From Atherix ibis (Eukaryota > Arthropoda > Insecta > Diptera > Athericidae), in assembly GCA_958298945.1 (NCBI GenBank), contig OY282606.1, positions 58,665,920 to 58,729,919 on the forward strand: a DNA stretch of 64,000 nucleotides, written 5' to 3'. The notes below the pieces were generated by a model, which ran no database searches, was not told where the DNA came from, and saw only the letters and a list, made by a program, of their open reading frames with translations. The position numbers and the translations under genes were made by a program. This document shows, in pieces, positions 12,043 to 24,759 of this stretch. How positions within the stretch are numbered: the first letter of the stretch is position 1; every line of letters starts with the position of its first letter.

Positions 12043-12087
12043 TAATAGTGAGCACCGGACTGTGGAGAGCTCCGGTGCTCACTATTA
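12043..12087. repeat. Perfect 17-bp-arm hairpin AGTGAGCACCGGA
   Basis: Arms 12043-12059 and 12071-12087 are exact reverse complements around 11 nt. It is the most GC-rich stem in this part of the intron and sits at the edge of a decayed block. Confidence 0.85.
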
Positions 12088-13004
12088 AACAAATTATAAA
12101 TTGATTAATAAGTTGTTAACCATTGCTGAGTAAGTTGTTAACCAGAAAATTTATCATATAAAGTTAAAATACCTTGTATTTTAGGAAATATATTTACAGA
12201 AATTGTTTTTTAAAGACTAGCAAGGATAATCTAAAATTGAAGGGTATATAGTGAATATGTTTTACCAAAACAAATATATGGATTTTTTTACAAGTATGAA
12301 TAAACTATATAATATTTTTTAAATATTATACAAATAAATACAAGTATTGTTTATATACGAGTATATATATATATGTACGTGTATTTGCATACTATGTCAT
12401 TTATATGAAAGTTAAATAATGAAAATTAGAAAACAGTTTTTATCTATCAGATAAATATTTCTTAGTACCAAAACATATTTGAAGAAAATTCAATTATTAA
12501 TGTATATATAAACTTTACCTTGAATTTATCTTTTTGATTTAGGATTATTTATTAATTTATGCACCATAATTGGCTTATAGTAGATAATTATACTTATATA
12601 ATTTTTCTTCTACTTTATAGCATTTTTAACACTAATATTGAAAAAAACCATACAATTATGACAAAAAGTAGTGAAAATTTAATTAGCAAAATAAATATCA
12701 TTGATACAAATAAAAATATTAATTGACTTTATTTGATTTATCTTAGAGTTTAAGTTATGGTATACTCCTTCAATAAGATGCTATAAATTTGTTTAATCCA
12801 ATATTTAAATATTTGTAAAACATAGAAAAATTCTCAATGTATGTATCAAATTAAAACAAACAAAAAATTACATATGCATTATTATAATTAAGGATGTGTT
12901 CAGAAAACAAATTTTAACAAGAAAAATAAATCGGCAAGAAAATAAATCAAATTGGTAAAATCAAATCAGAAAATAACATAAAGCAAATTATGTTAAAAAC
13001 TTAC

Positions 13005-13025
13005 TTGTATATACGTAGTCATCAT
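13005..13025 (-). CDS. slo: Candidate 21-nt slo microexon (DDYVYT)
   Basis: In transcript sense GGATTATGTATAG is the acceptor and CAA|GTAAGT a textbook donor. The 21 nt between are phase 1 in and out and add (N/D)-D-D-Y-V-Y-T to the linker, between the 17.9-kb and 9.5-kb exons, with no stop. It starts with the same AT as the 9.5-kb exon, so it can follow the same upstream exons. The acceptor has a weak pyrimidine tract. The phase, strong donor and position in the array of optional phase-1 exons support it; no peptide match is claimed. Confidence 0.5.
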
Positions 13026-16000
13026 CTATACATAATCCATTGATCGTTTTTAATTGTTTATGTATGACCCATTTTTAAATACGATTGTTTTTTAAATACA
13101 TTTTGGATATACATTTTGATTAGATACGTATTTAGTGGGTGGATTTATAGAGGCAATGTAAAAAGAGACGAAAAATTAATTGATTTTCATAATTATTTTT
13201 CAATGGTTCCATTAAAATTTACAAAAGATGATGAGGATCTAAATTTCTATTTACGATCTTATGGAAAAAAATTATATTGCAAACAAATTCCACAATTATT
13301 TCTTCAAATAAATAAAATTAAACACAAAACAAAAATATTGTTATGTTAATTTGGTTGCAAAACACAAAATTTGTTGTGTTAACATGATTGCGATTTGAAA
13401 ATTACCGAAACTCTCAGTATAATTTAATAGCTCATTTTTAATACAAATAATATTATTATAATTAATTTATTATTTGTGAGAAATCAATTTAGTTTCGGTT
13501 CATTTCAAAAATAAAAATTTTCTTCTGATAAGTGGGTGATTTTTCAACTCCGAAGTATATAAAACTGTGGGAATCTGCGTTTATTTTTTAAAAAACTTGT
13601 ACTTATTATATTTGTATGAACCTTGATTATTTGAATGCATGTGTTTTTCTATTGCGAATTTATATATTTGGTCAAAATAAATAATGAAACAATCGAATGT
13701 CAATAAATTGGATTTTTGTGATTTCTAGATATGGATGCATGAAATGAATGAGAAATTAAAATATTATATTCTTATATAAATTAAAATTGACAATGAAAAT
13801 ATTTTAAAAACACTACAAAGTTGATACACTTGTATCGTAACAGTTGACTGAACGCATACATACACTCATTCTTAAACATAGAAAAAGAGAAAACTACACA
13901 CAATATTGTATATAATTTTTAATAATAGATATTTTCCTGTTACAAAATACTCACTTAACTCAGTTATTTATTAAAAAGACACATAATATATTTTCAAAAA
14001 TATTATTGAGTTTTTTTTAGTTATTCTATAAGTATACACATACATTTGAAAATATTATTGACTTTTTAGTAACATTGACTTTTTAATAAAGAGGATAAAA
14101 TATCTCTTTATTGAGAAAACATTTGAATCTTCAATTAAAATTCACATCAGATTAAATTTATGGTAGATTTTATAATTTTATTAACAAAAAAAATTAATAA
14201 AATATATTGAATAAATCGAATAAAATACCCAATAAGCAGAAGATTTATAACCAGCCCCATTCAGGGTGGCGCAAAAGGAGCATTGTGGTTCGAAATTTTT
14301 ATAACTTTTTTATTTTAACTGTTTCTTTCTTAAATTTTATTGTGAGTTGGTTATAAAGAAGACTTTGAAAACTTGAAATAGAACAATACACAATCGAACA
14401 ACGAATCAAATATTCATATTTACTACGACCTTTAGTGAGGGAGATCCATAGAAGAAAGGGAAAATATTGAACAGAGGAAACCAGCTGGAACGAACAATCC
14501 CAACCACTAAATAGAGAAAAGTTTAATCAGGAAGAAATCATTTTCGACCGCAAAGGACAATAAGGAACCTTTCTGGTAATTCTTATTGCATTCTAATTGC
14601 ACTGACGACGTACAATGCACACGGATAAAAATATTGAACGTGGACAGGAGAGTATGCATGAAATCTTAGAAACATCAAGAAGAAGACGTTTGAAACAAAT
14701 TGCGCTAGCATAAAGATCGCTACAGAAAATTTTCGATACATAACGCATGTCCTTATACAAAGTTCAGCTTGTGCAAGAATTTAGGCTGACCGATTAACAG
14801 CAACGGCTTAATTATACCATTTATTTCCGGCAAATGCAGTAGAAAATCCAAAACAATTTTTCACAATTTGATAATGAGTGATGAAGCCCATTTCCAATAT
14901 CAAATGGCTACGTAAAATAGCAAAACAGCAGATTACACATATGCAAATACCAGTTCATCAGCGACAATTATACCCAATTAAGTACGAAGGATCATTGGCT
15001 CGTATGGCTTTGAAAATGAAGGTCAGCTGCGGAAAACCAGACAAACTTGTGGTTCCATCAAAATGAAGCAACAGCGAATACTGCAAGAGACTCAATGGTT
15101 CTGTTAAATGATATTTTTGACATATGTTATGGTACGCTTTATTTCGCGCTGAAGCGATTTCAATTGGCCTTCGCGTTCATCGGATTTAACAGCTCGTGAC
15201 TGTTTCCTTTGGAGATATTTGAAAGAAAGAGTGTATATTAATAAGCCAAGAACCATCCCCCAATTACAAATATTCGCAAAGAAAAAGAGCCCGAATGTGC
15301 GAAAGAGAAAATGACCACAAAAAAAATTCCTTATTAATATACTATTGTATATTTATAACAAATGAAAATAATAATTATCGCTTCAATAAAATTGTTATAA
15401 AGAATTCAAACCATAATGTTTTGTTTTACGCCATCCTGCATAAATTATGCTTTTTACAAGAGTTTGTTTCTTCTACAGAATTATATTCCTTGCCGTTTTA
15501 TATTCTGTATTACACGTGGATGTTTTTATTATTATTATTGAATCATATTTATTAGCAAAAATAAAACTTATTGGTTTAATATATAGGAAAAGTGAGCGTA
15601 TTCAATAATACGAATGCGTGTATACATAACGGGGCAGCGGGCTGGCGGTCGATTATAAAAATGCAGCTATTTTACAAATATATATTGCAAAGGATTCACT
15701 AAGAGTAAGTGAACAAAATAATCGCCTATGTAAAAAAATCTGTTGTAAATTGATAGTACAGAATTTGTGCAGAAATAGTAATTTCTTTATTGAATATTAC
15801 CATAATAGACACGTTATAGGTCAATTGTTATTTATGTACAATTAAATTTATTTGTGAACAAAACCCTCAACTAGGCTCTCAATAGAGAATGCCAATTTAT
15901 ATTCAAATTTTTATATCTGAATAAAATATTATAAACATTAAACTGCACTTGTATGAAATAAAAAATAAAATTTTACTTCTCATATTTTTTTATGTAATAT

Positions 16001-17920
16001 ACACAGAAAAGGAATTGATAATGACAATATTTGTACTTATTTCTAAAAAATATGGAATCATAATATTATAAATTATTTTTATTTTATTAATTTAGCTAAA
16101 AACTTTTCATTAGAATTTTGTCATTCAATATTTCAAAGATAACCACTATCGTTCATCTCAAAAAGGAATAAAGTTATTCACAATACAATATTACTAATAG
16201 GAAGCACTAATATTTTTTAGACACTTTTGTACCAAATTTAATATATATAAAAAAAATATCATGAATATCTCTTTAAACAACCAACAGAATGTATGCAATT
16301 AGTTAATGTATTAATTACAATATAGAAAATATTTCAACACCATGTCAAGATGAAGGGAACAAAAATCAGACTAGCATTGGTTTGAGTAACGAAGTAGTCA
16401 AATGCATTATTATTTATAATAATATAAGGCTAACAGGGAATATATTATTGCAAATTTTGCAAAAAAAATGCGCAATGATTTATTTCGAAAATAATTCGAA
16501 ATATCAAAAAACGTTCTACCTGATAAATATGGTATACAATTAATATCGATATAACAAAGCATTCGATCGGATTTCGGTGGGTGGGGTTTCAATATAAAAG
16601 CTTTATACCCTTTGTTAATCAATTCAATACCAATTTTAATTATTTTATATGTAATTTTATAGCAAATAAAACTTGGTGACTTTAATTACTTCATAATCTT
16701 TTTTTTTTTAAATTATCATCACCCTGTCAATTTGGAATTAGGATTTCCATTTGAATTGCTATCCATCTTTTCATTTGAAATTCGGTTAAATACAAACTTT
16801 TAAATAAAGGGGAATTAAAATAATATTGTATAATACGATATTGGCTTGAAACTAGTAATATATCAAAATACTGAAAATATAATATAGTACACGGAAATTA
16901 ATATCATAAATGAATTTACTGATAAAAGTATATAAATATGTATATGTATATGGCAATTAATAATTATGAATGTTTTAGACATTAAAAATAGTACACAATA
17001 ATGGTAATTGGGTTACACCGATTAAAAAAAACATTAGAACATTTAAATATTAAACAATGAACAACCGAAGAACTATTAAATACTATTGTATGATGAGTAG
17101 TTAAGTGTAAATAATTTGTTTTATCAAAGAAGGATTAAATGGGTTAATTTATTTATAATAAACAAGACCACACCAATTTACGCATAAAATTCAATCAAAT
17201 AACTCAGTTTATGAACAATTTTTTCACTTACAATGTTTTAAGTATAGTACTTATAATATTGAACAATCGACACAGTACATTATTTAATATACCAAATGGT
17301 TATCAAAACATAAAAGTTAATCAAATCAAATTATTATAATAATTAATTTACAATAAATTTTCACATATTCTCTGACAATCAAAACATAAAACAGTTTATA
17401 CACACACATTTTTTATAGCCTAAAAATTGAAAATGAAATAAATATAATTAAATATTAAATGAATTTTACACATATTAGTTCGTTTGATAATAATGAAACT
17501 GAAATTGGTATAACATAAAAAATGTATAATTGAAATGACATACACTTATGTTTATTCTAATTGTGTAAATGATTAAATATGGTAATATACACATTTGTGT
17601 GTACACATATGTTTATAAGTTTTTGGGTATGTTTTTTATGTTTTAAAATATATGAATAAATGGAGATAATTGCTTTTGATTGTGTTAATGTTAAAAATAC
17701 ATGTACAATATTAACTAATTTAATATTTTTAGATGGTAAAGTAGTATGCATTATAAATGTTTGAAGAATATCAAAAATGATCAAAAAATGAAATGTTTGT
17801 CTGTTTTAATTATGCTATGTTCATATGCATGTATTTATAACTTTATATAAATATTAACACAAACAAAAAGTATATTGATTTATATTTAAAAAAAAGGAAA
17901 AAATAAATGTTTATACGTAC
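13026..17920 (-). other. slo: slo intron with a decayed IS630/DDE_3-type transposase
   Basis: 4.9 kb. It contains the relic at 14250-15310 and otherwise A/T-rich sequence. The plus-strand open frame at 13116-13349 has no recognised motif, and no other exon candidate was seen. Confidence 0.7.
14250..15310 (+). pseudogene. Decayed IS630/Tc1-mariner-like (DDE_3) transposase
   Basis: Left edge AGGGTGGCGCAAAAGGAG at 14264 looks like an element terminus. Plus-strand pieces in order: SLYKVQLVQEFRLTD near 14750 (compare KxQLxQELKPxD); MSDEAHFQYQ near 14877 (compare IFSDEAHF, first catalytic Asp); a degraded NENGQ-like stretch; NEATANTARDSMVLLNDIF near 15060 (compare DGATCHTARxTMxLLxxxF, second Asp changed); FNWPSRSSDLTARDCFLWRY near 15165 (compare WPPRSxDLTPLDFFLWGY, third Asp kept); LKERVYINKPRTIPQL. 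It is multiply broken and antisense to slo. Right end not found. Confidence 0.75.
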
Positions 17921-17971
17921 TTGCACGTCCTACCAATTGAACGGCACGGACGCCTTTCCTGAATGTAGCCA
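17921..17971 (-). CDS. slo: slo alternative linker exon (ATFRKGVRAVQLVGRA), 51 nt
   Basis: Acceptor ATGACCACAG, donor GCAA|GTACGT, phase 1 in and out. After the split Leu (T|TG) it reads ATFRKGVRAVQLVGRA and ends on the first base of the next codon. Drosophila Slo has ...CKCKNLATFRKGVRAVQMVGRA at this place, from memory, differing at one residue. It is basic, unlike its 36-nt alternative at 30.5 kb, so the choice changes linker charge. It begins with the same TG as that exon. Confidence 0.95.
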
Positions 17972-19149
17972 CTGTGGTCATATATAAAAACATATTTAGG
18001 ATTGTAAAAGGTAAATAAATGGGAAGAAAAACTGAACAAGTAAAACAAAATACAGTTATTAAAAAATTAACAAATTAAATTAACATAAATTCATGTTGAA
18101 CATTTTGGGACAACCAATTATTTAATTTCTTTAGTTCATTCTAAATAACAGTAGTTTTTGTATTTCCTTTCATCATTGGTTACACTTATAAATAGTATTC
18201 GTTGTTTACTATTAAATTTATTAAATCTAATAAAATTTTCTATATCTTATTATAAAATATATTCTTTATATTATAAAATGCCCATATTTAATTATATTAT
18301 TCTCTTTTAATGTTATATTACCACATACTCGTATGTATTAAATTCACTTTATTAGTATACTTTTTATAAATTAGTTATTATTATTATTGGTATTATTATT
18401 TAAAGTTAATATATATGAAAACAAATAAATAAAATAAAATAGAAGATAATGCTAAAACTTTGTGCAATAATTATTATGATATCTAATTTTTACATATAAT
18501 TATATTTTTTATTGATAAACTTTTATAGATTCTTAAAATGCCTTTTTAAATATATTTTTTTAATACAATTTTATTTATCAAAAATAAATCTATAACTATT
18601 TTTAATAATTTTTTTATAACTTATGTATTTACAATAGTAGTATAGATAAATGAAATAATAATTTTGTAACCAGATATATGAGTTTAAAACGATAATTTCG
18701 TTTTTGAAAAATTTGTTTAATAGAAACAGCAACAGAGGAAATTTGTGAAGAAATAAATTATTAATAAAATTGTTTATCTATGCCGTAATGGAAAAAATAT
18801 ATATTATTTTATTATTAAAACGAGCCTAACTCAAAACTTGCTCGATTGATTAATTTCGTTCTTCTATTGTATAGTATCGTACGAAACTGTATACCCTGGG
18901 CTTAAGTTAAATTATTATTATAACTGCGACCGTTTTATTAATCAATAAATCTTGTAGTTTACGAATACCTTACATAATGTGATTAATTTATTTTCAAATA
19001 ATATAATACTTAATTTAAGCATACATAATTTAAGAAGATGACATAAAGAAAAGCAATAAACATTTTCCATATTTTTAAGATAAATATGATAATTATTTGA
19101 TTATTTTTATTACCTTATATGATATAATATTATATATTATTATGTACAT

Positions 19150-19265
19150 AGCTATTATATATATATATATGTATATATATAATATATATAGCATATATAT
19201 ATATGCTATTGTATATATATATATATATAATATATATACAATATATATATATACAATATATATAA
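19150..19265. repeat. (TA)n-rich low-complexity tract
   Basis: Alternating TATATA blocks with occasional G/C make frames open on both strands, rich in Y and I. They are not genes. Confidence 0.9.
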
Positions 19266-20273
19266 ATGAGGAAAATCTTTGCATAGACCTAATCAATCTT
19301 ATCATATATAGTATTTTCTTCTATTGGATAATTTTTAAACAGGAAAAGCTGCGCATATATATGATGTGCAATAAAAAAATTATTATAATTATTTTGGTTA
19401 TTACCAAATAAGCCAACAATACTCTTTAATTATATAAATATATTTAAAATTGTATAAATACGCACATTAGCTTAGAATGTTCTATGACTGTACGTTAAAT
19501 TGTACATCGAAAATGTCTGCTTACAATAATATTTAATATATGTTTTAATATGAAATATTTTTTATATGAATAAATATTACAGATATCAAATATTTTATAT
19601 AATTAAATATTATAAATACATATAAAATATTTTACGTAAATAATATATATATTATTAGCAATAATATTGGAAGCGCATAGATTTAAATGCATTTATGTTT
19701 ATTACGCGTACAATATTTAAAAAAAAATATATTTATTTTTGACTTGAAAAGATTTAAAAATTTAGCTTATTATAATTAAATTATCATTTTTTTAATTATA
19801 ATTTCAATTTAAGCATATATACACATACATAGAATATATTTTGATACTATTAACAAAAAAATGTACTCATATAAATTAAAAAAAAATCGATTTTTCTGTA
19901 AAATCCAAAATAAAACTAATAAGGTTATACATAATTAAATAAAGATAGGATTAAAATATTTTTTTAATCATAGTATTTTTTCATATGATTGGTTCAATTA
20001 TTAAGTAAAAATAGCATTTTATGTTTTTCTTTTAAAAGTCATTATTTGATAAAATTTCCAAAGTTTTTTTAATATTTAAAATAAATTCAAATTAAATTAC
20101 AACGGAAAAGATTTTAATGTAATTTCAAGAGATAAAAATAAAGTTGTCCTAGATTTTCAACTAAAACTGAAGCAACAGTCTCCAATCCTGATTAACGAGA
20201 TGGATAAAGTAATACATCGTGATCTTTATATTCTGTTTGTTTACATGCTGTGTGCTTGTTTTTTCTATTACCA

Positions 20274-20397
20274 AAAATTTTATTTCCATTTATCCTTTTA
20301 TCATAACCCATTCGGAGATCATAACTATATACTCGTATTTAGTTATGAAAATTTTATTTCCATTTATCTTTTTATCATAACCCGTTCGGAGATCATA
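20274..20397. repeat. Two-copy tandem repeat, 74-nt period
   Basis: The unit (AAAATTTTATTTCCATTTAT ... CGGAGATCATA) starts at 20274 and 20348 with two substitutions over about 50 nt. It is a local tandem duplication; the short open frame across it is incidental. Confidence 0.85.
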
Positions 20398-21533
20398 TTT
20401 TCTTATAATAAGCTCCCCAAAAACCCTCATAAGAGATCATAACTATAGTAGATCCGGGGTTAATTAAAATCTTCTTACTCTCATTAGTTGATATTGTTTA
20501 TTAAAATGTGATTTAAGTCTGCTTGTTACAACATATTTGTGATTGTAAATATCGATAAAATATAAAAACAAATAATAAAAAAAACTTTTTGAAAAAGATG
20601 ACAATATGTCAATGAGTTTATATCTTAATTTGAATAAATGAATATAACTCTGTCAAAAGAGCCGTCTTTTCGATATTTATTTGTCTATTCGAAAATTTAT
20701 TTATTAATTGGGTATGCAATTAATGTAATGCTAATCTACCCGTAAATTATAAAAATAAAGTTTTGTTGCGAATATACTATTTTTCTTAGAATTTTTTAAA
20801 CAAAATTTTATAATAACAATATTAGAACTTCATATTGTTGTGGGTTTGAGATTGTTGCAATATAGTTGCAGCATTTTTGAGTAGTTTTGAGATACAAGTA
20901 TTTAAATATAGCTCCTCATTACACTTATGCTATAAGTTTGAAGTACTTACAGAACGCAAATTATTCTATTTATGGATGGTAAATGCTTTATAATAAAGGA
21001 AATCTTAAAATACCGCAGTCTTTGACGTACTAAACTAATTTTTATAGTAAGATGAAAGCACCCAATTCTGAAATGAGCTGTGCGTAGTACATAAATTAGG
21101 CAGCTTAGAAAATTAAATTTCAATCCAATGGTCCAAAAAATTTTCAAAGTTTTCAAATAATACGCCTATAACTGAAAAAATATTGAATATTGAAATAACA
21201 TCAAAATAAATGAAGTCGAAGTTTAGCATTACCAATACTCATTCCAAAATGGCTATGATATCATAATTTTAAAGAGTTTAAAATAAATTATATTTTTCTT
21301 ATGTATGTTACTAGGTATATGTTGTATTTGGATTAGGAACAATTAACCTAATTGTTTGGCAGTAGCAATCGTTAGTTTACTATTATAATATGGGTACAAG
21401 ATTAATACTATACTGTTCCGTTTTCCCACTATCGTGATCTTGGCCAAGATCTTTGGAAAAATCATTGCGAAATCTTTGCCGTGTTCGAAGACAATTTATC
21501 GAAAAATATTTGGCTCGCTACATTAGGATACAT

Positions 21534-21659
21534 AGTACAAACTTCTAACATGAGACCATAAAACTAATATGATATGATTAGTCATAGAGTAGCCCCTGCC
21601 ATACTCTATGACTAATCATATCATATTTGTTTTATGGTCTCATGTTAGGAGTTGGTACT
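21534..21659. repeat. Long inverted repeat, 57-bp arms, 12-nt loop
   Basis: Arms 21534-21590 and 21603-21659 are reverse complements with three mismatches. A third, partial copy of the arm core (ATATGATATGATTAGTCA) follows at 21662-21679. It would form a very stable hairpin in the slo pre-mRNA. No coding content; family unknown. Confidence 0.9.
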
Positions 21660-23639
21660 ATATATGATATGATTAGTCAGTGACACCCAGAAAGAGATTT
21701 AAAGCTGTGGACTAGATATCGCCAACCTCCATCATTTTTTATAAATCCATAAAAAAACCTCCATCAATCTTTTGTTTCTTTTTAATTTTAGGTCTGTTGT
21801 TGTCTGGAAAAATAGCTAATTCAAATTTATTTCTGCTAATAATTAGTTGGAAAAGTACGCAGGATATTCGTGTTCAAAAATTCAAATATAGGTGAAAATA
21901 TTAAAGGAGTAAGTTTTTATTGATTTTTCTCCGGTAATTTAACGTAGGTTTATATAGTTTATATTTTTTTTAGCAATTAATTTTCAATTCGATATTCTTT
22001 ATTGTTTTTTAAAGTTGTTATTCATATTTCCAAATTTGTCAAACTACTTGGATTAAAGACATATTTTTGAAATCTATAATTTTGAATTTATTCATTAATG
22101 TATTAATTTAAAATGTAGTATTTTTTCTTATAACTTTTATTTTTTTTTTCTATAACTTTTATTTTTATTAAAGTTTCAACAATAAAATTTTCAAATTCCT
22201 TATACCAAATTACCCAGATTTACTTCGGAACAATCTATTTTTATATATAAATAAATGTTCAAATTTAATTTCAATAAAAATTATAAGTAAATTATATCTA
22301 TGTAATTAAAAATAATTTATAATATTAATAATAAAAGTACGTTGGCTGTTGTTTACAATTAATATAATTTCATGTAAAAAGATATTTGTTTATGTAAAAC
22401 GAATATCAATTTTTCATATTAAGTTGGATTAGCTTAATCCAGTAAATTTAATCCCTTTTACTGATTTTTCTTTTAAACTAAGCATATTTAAATAATTAAG
22501 TTTTTATATGGAACGATATTTTAAAAATATAACCTGAAAATAGAATTATTTAGAGAATAAGTTGTATTTATAAAAAAAACACAAATTAGGTATGAGCAAC
22601 ATTAAGAATAAAGTGTATACTTAATTATTAAAATAAATTTCCAAGCCCATCATTAATAAATATACAACTTTTATTTATTATTAAAATATAAATATGTAAA
22701 TAATAATTATAATATTTCAACAGCAATTATGTAAACAATTAAAGTGTAATATGCATGAACGGGTATAGTATACATGAAGCGGCACGAATTTTTAATTTAT
22801 ACAATATCAAAAGCCTTAATATCCATTATACTTAAGTACTTAGGTACTTTATTGATAATTAATCTGTATTGAATAAGAATAGTTTTAAAATAAAATTTAC
22901 TATTGAAAATGTTCGTGGTCTAATTATTAGCTTCAATGAAAAGCAAATTTTTGATACGTTTTTAAAATATAATCGAAATTATATTAAGATATGAAAATGC
23001 CAAAAATGGAATATAACACATAACATTTTCAATTGTTCTATATGATACCAATTTAAATCGAGATATAAATATAATTATAATAGGTAACAAAATATAAGTA
23101 TTTATATAGGACATATTAATATATAAAAATTAAGAGAAAGTGATTTGTAACATTTAATTAATAATAATTAGCAGCATATGAATGAGTACAAATTAATTAG
23201 CAATAATTTGTTAAAAAACGCAATTATTATTTAAGATTGTAAGTTTATTTTAATTGTTGTTTAATATGTACTCAAATTGTACTAATCATAGAAACAGACA
23301 AAACGATATTGTAACATCAATAAAAAAAATGCTAGCAATTGTTATAATAATATTTACTTAATAAATTCAAAATGAAAACTTTAGAAATATGATTAATGAT
23401 TGGACAAAAACAATTAAATCATTAGTTGAAATTCAACTTGTGATATAAAATATCAGCTCCTAAGCATAGGAACAGATTGCAATGAATTACGAGTATTACA
23501 TATTGTTACTAGCCATAAGTAAATAGTTTTCGAAAATAATTCAAAAAAATTTCATTGCAAATATTTTTTTTGGAAATTTTAGTTCGATTATAAGTTTACT
23601 CATTAAAACTTTTAATATATGTATTTAATTCATTCGTAC

Positions 23640-23714
23640 CATCGATGAGAGTATGACAGGCTGTGTTAAGGCCTTGTTTAACCATTCCTGTCTGCATCAT
23701 AATCATGCCCACAT
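23640..23714 (-). CDS. slo: Candidate slo alternative linker exon, 75 nt
   Basis: In transcript sense CTTTCAG precedes, and GATG|GTACGA ends, a 75-nt block that is GC-richer than its surroundings. Only one of three frames is open, and it is exactly the one demanded by the phase-1 exit of the 31.2-kb exon and the phase-1 entry downstream: VGMIMMQTGMVKQGLNTAC then HTLID. It lies between two known alternatives of the same site, so it fits as a third. I do not remember this peptide from any Slo protein, so it could be a lineage-specific exon or an unrelated conserved-looking relic. Confidence 0.55.
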
Positions 23715-24759
23715 CTGAAAGTCGCAAATATAAAATTTCTTCTTGTATTATTTAATGAAGTCATAAAATATGGTTATTCAGTTTACTTTCTTTTTTTTAA
23801 CTTTATTTTGAAATTAATATAAAAATTTCGGTTCTAGTAAGTATGATGAATATACTTACGTATGTACATATCTAGCTAGAAAATCATATCTGCGTATTAA
23901 GATTTTTGTAATAATTTTCATAGTTTTTTTTAATCATTATTTGATATTTTCTAATAGTTTTATTTATTATTTGCTTTTTAATATTTTATAGTATCACATA
24001 TATAAATATTTACTAATATGTTCAGTTTTATTTCAGATTATAATCTAAAATTTAATTGGCTTGAACATATGGGATGTGTATGTATAGGTATATAAATGTA
24101 TGTGTGTTATTTGAAGGAAATAATAAAACTTATAAAATATGAAATTAAATGAAATTGAACTTAATATACATAAGTTTAATATTTTTAATTCAGTAAAGCC
24201 TAATAAAATTAATTCATAATGCAAGTATCATAAGTAAAATTTTGATACTAAAAAATAGTTCACAATGAATTTTTTCGATAAGGCAATAATGAGAGATTTT
24301 ACAAAAAAAAACTAAAACAAACACAAAAACAAAACAGTTTCCATGTATACATTTGTTTTCTTTATTCAAAAATATTTTATTAGACAATAAAATAAAGTGA
24401 ATATCACTATTTTATTTAATTATTCAATTAAATATGCTATTTTAAATATAGCAATTTGCAAAAGAAGAAAAAACTACAATTACAATTTCACAAAATGAAT
24501 GCTGCCTAATGGTCGGAGAAAAATAGGCGGAACACCATTTAGACCTACATTGGATAGTGCAACACCACATAAATGGTTTTTAGGTTACAACTAATCCATC
24601 AACTGCCTGAAAGTAGGAGTGTTGTATGATTGATCTGAAATTCTTGGCAAGAAATGGTTCTGCTACTAATAAGAAGCCTCTCAAATTTTCAAGAAGCTGC
24701 ATCATTTGGTTTGCAAGTAACAGCCATTTAAAGCGAACAACTTTTGTGATTTGGCAACA

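Larger units (their letters stand above)
9583..13004 (-). other. slo: slo intron between the microexon and the TFTPPELP exon
   Basis: 3.4 kb, A/T-rich. A small block at 11640-12090 is more GC-rich, contains a possible Tc-like relic and ends in a 17-bp hairpin. An A/T inverted repeat lies at 9938-10014. No additional exon seen. Confidence 0.7.
17972..23639 (-). other. slo: slo intron between alternative linker exons
   Basis: 5.67 kb, mostly A/T-rich with a long (TA)n field at 19150-19265. Contains a 74-nt tandem duplication (20274-20397) and a 57-bp-arm palindrome (21534-21659). Slightly less A/T-rich sequence at 20900-21780 may be old insertions; no coding motif seen. Confidence 0.7.

Noticed and set aside
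13116..13349. Plus-strand 77-codon open frame that looks fairly protein-like
   Set aside because: No family recognised, no GC rise, no upstream signals; kept only as intron sequence.
19093..19411. Overlapping open frames of 70-104 codons on both strands rich in Tyr/Ile
   Set aside because: They arise from the (TA)n tract; composition is pure low complexity with no motif.
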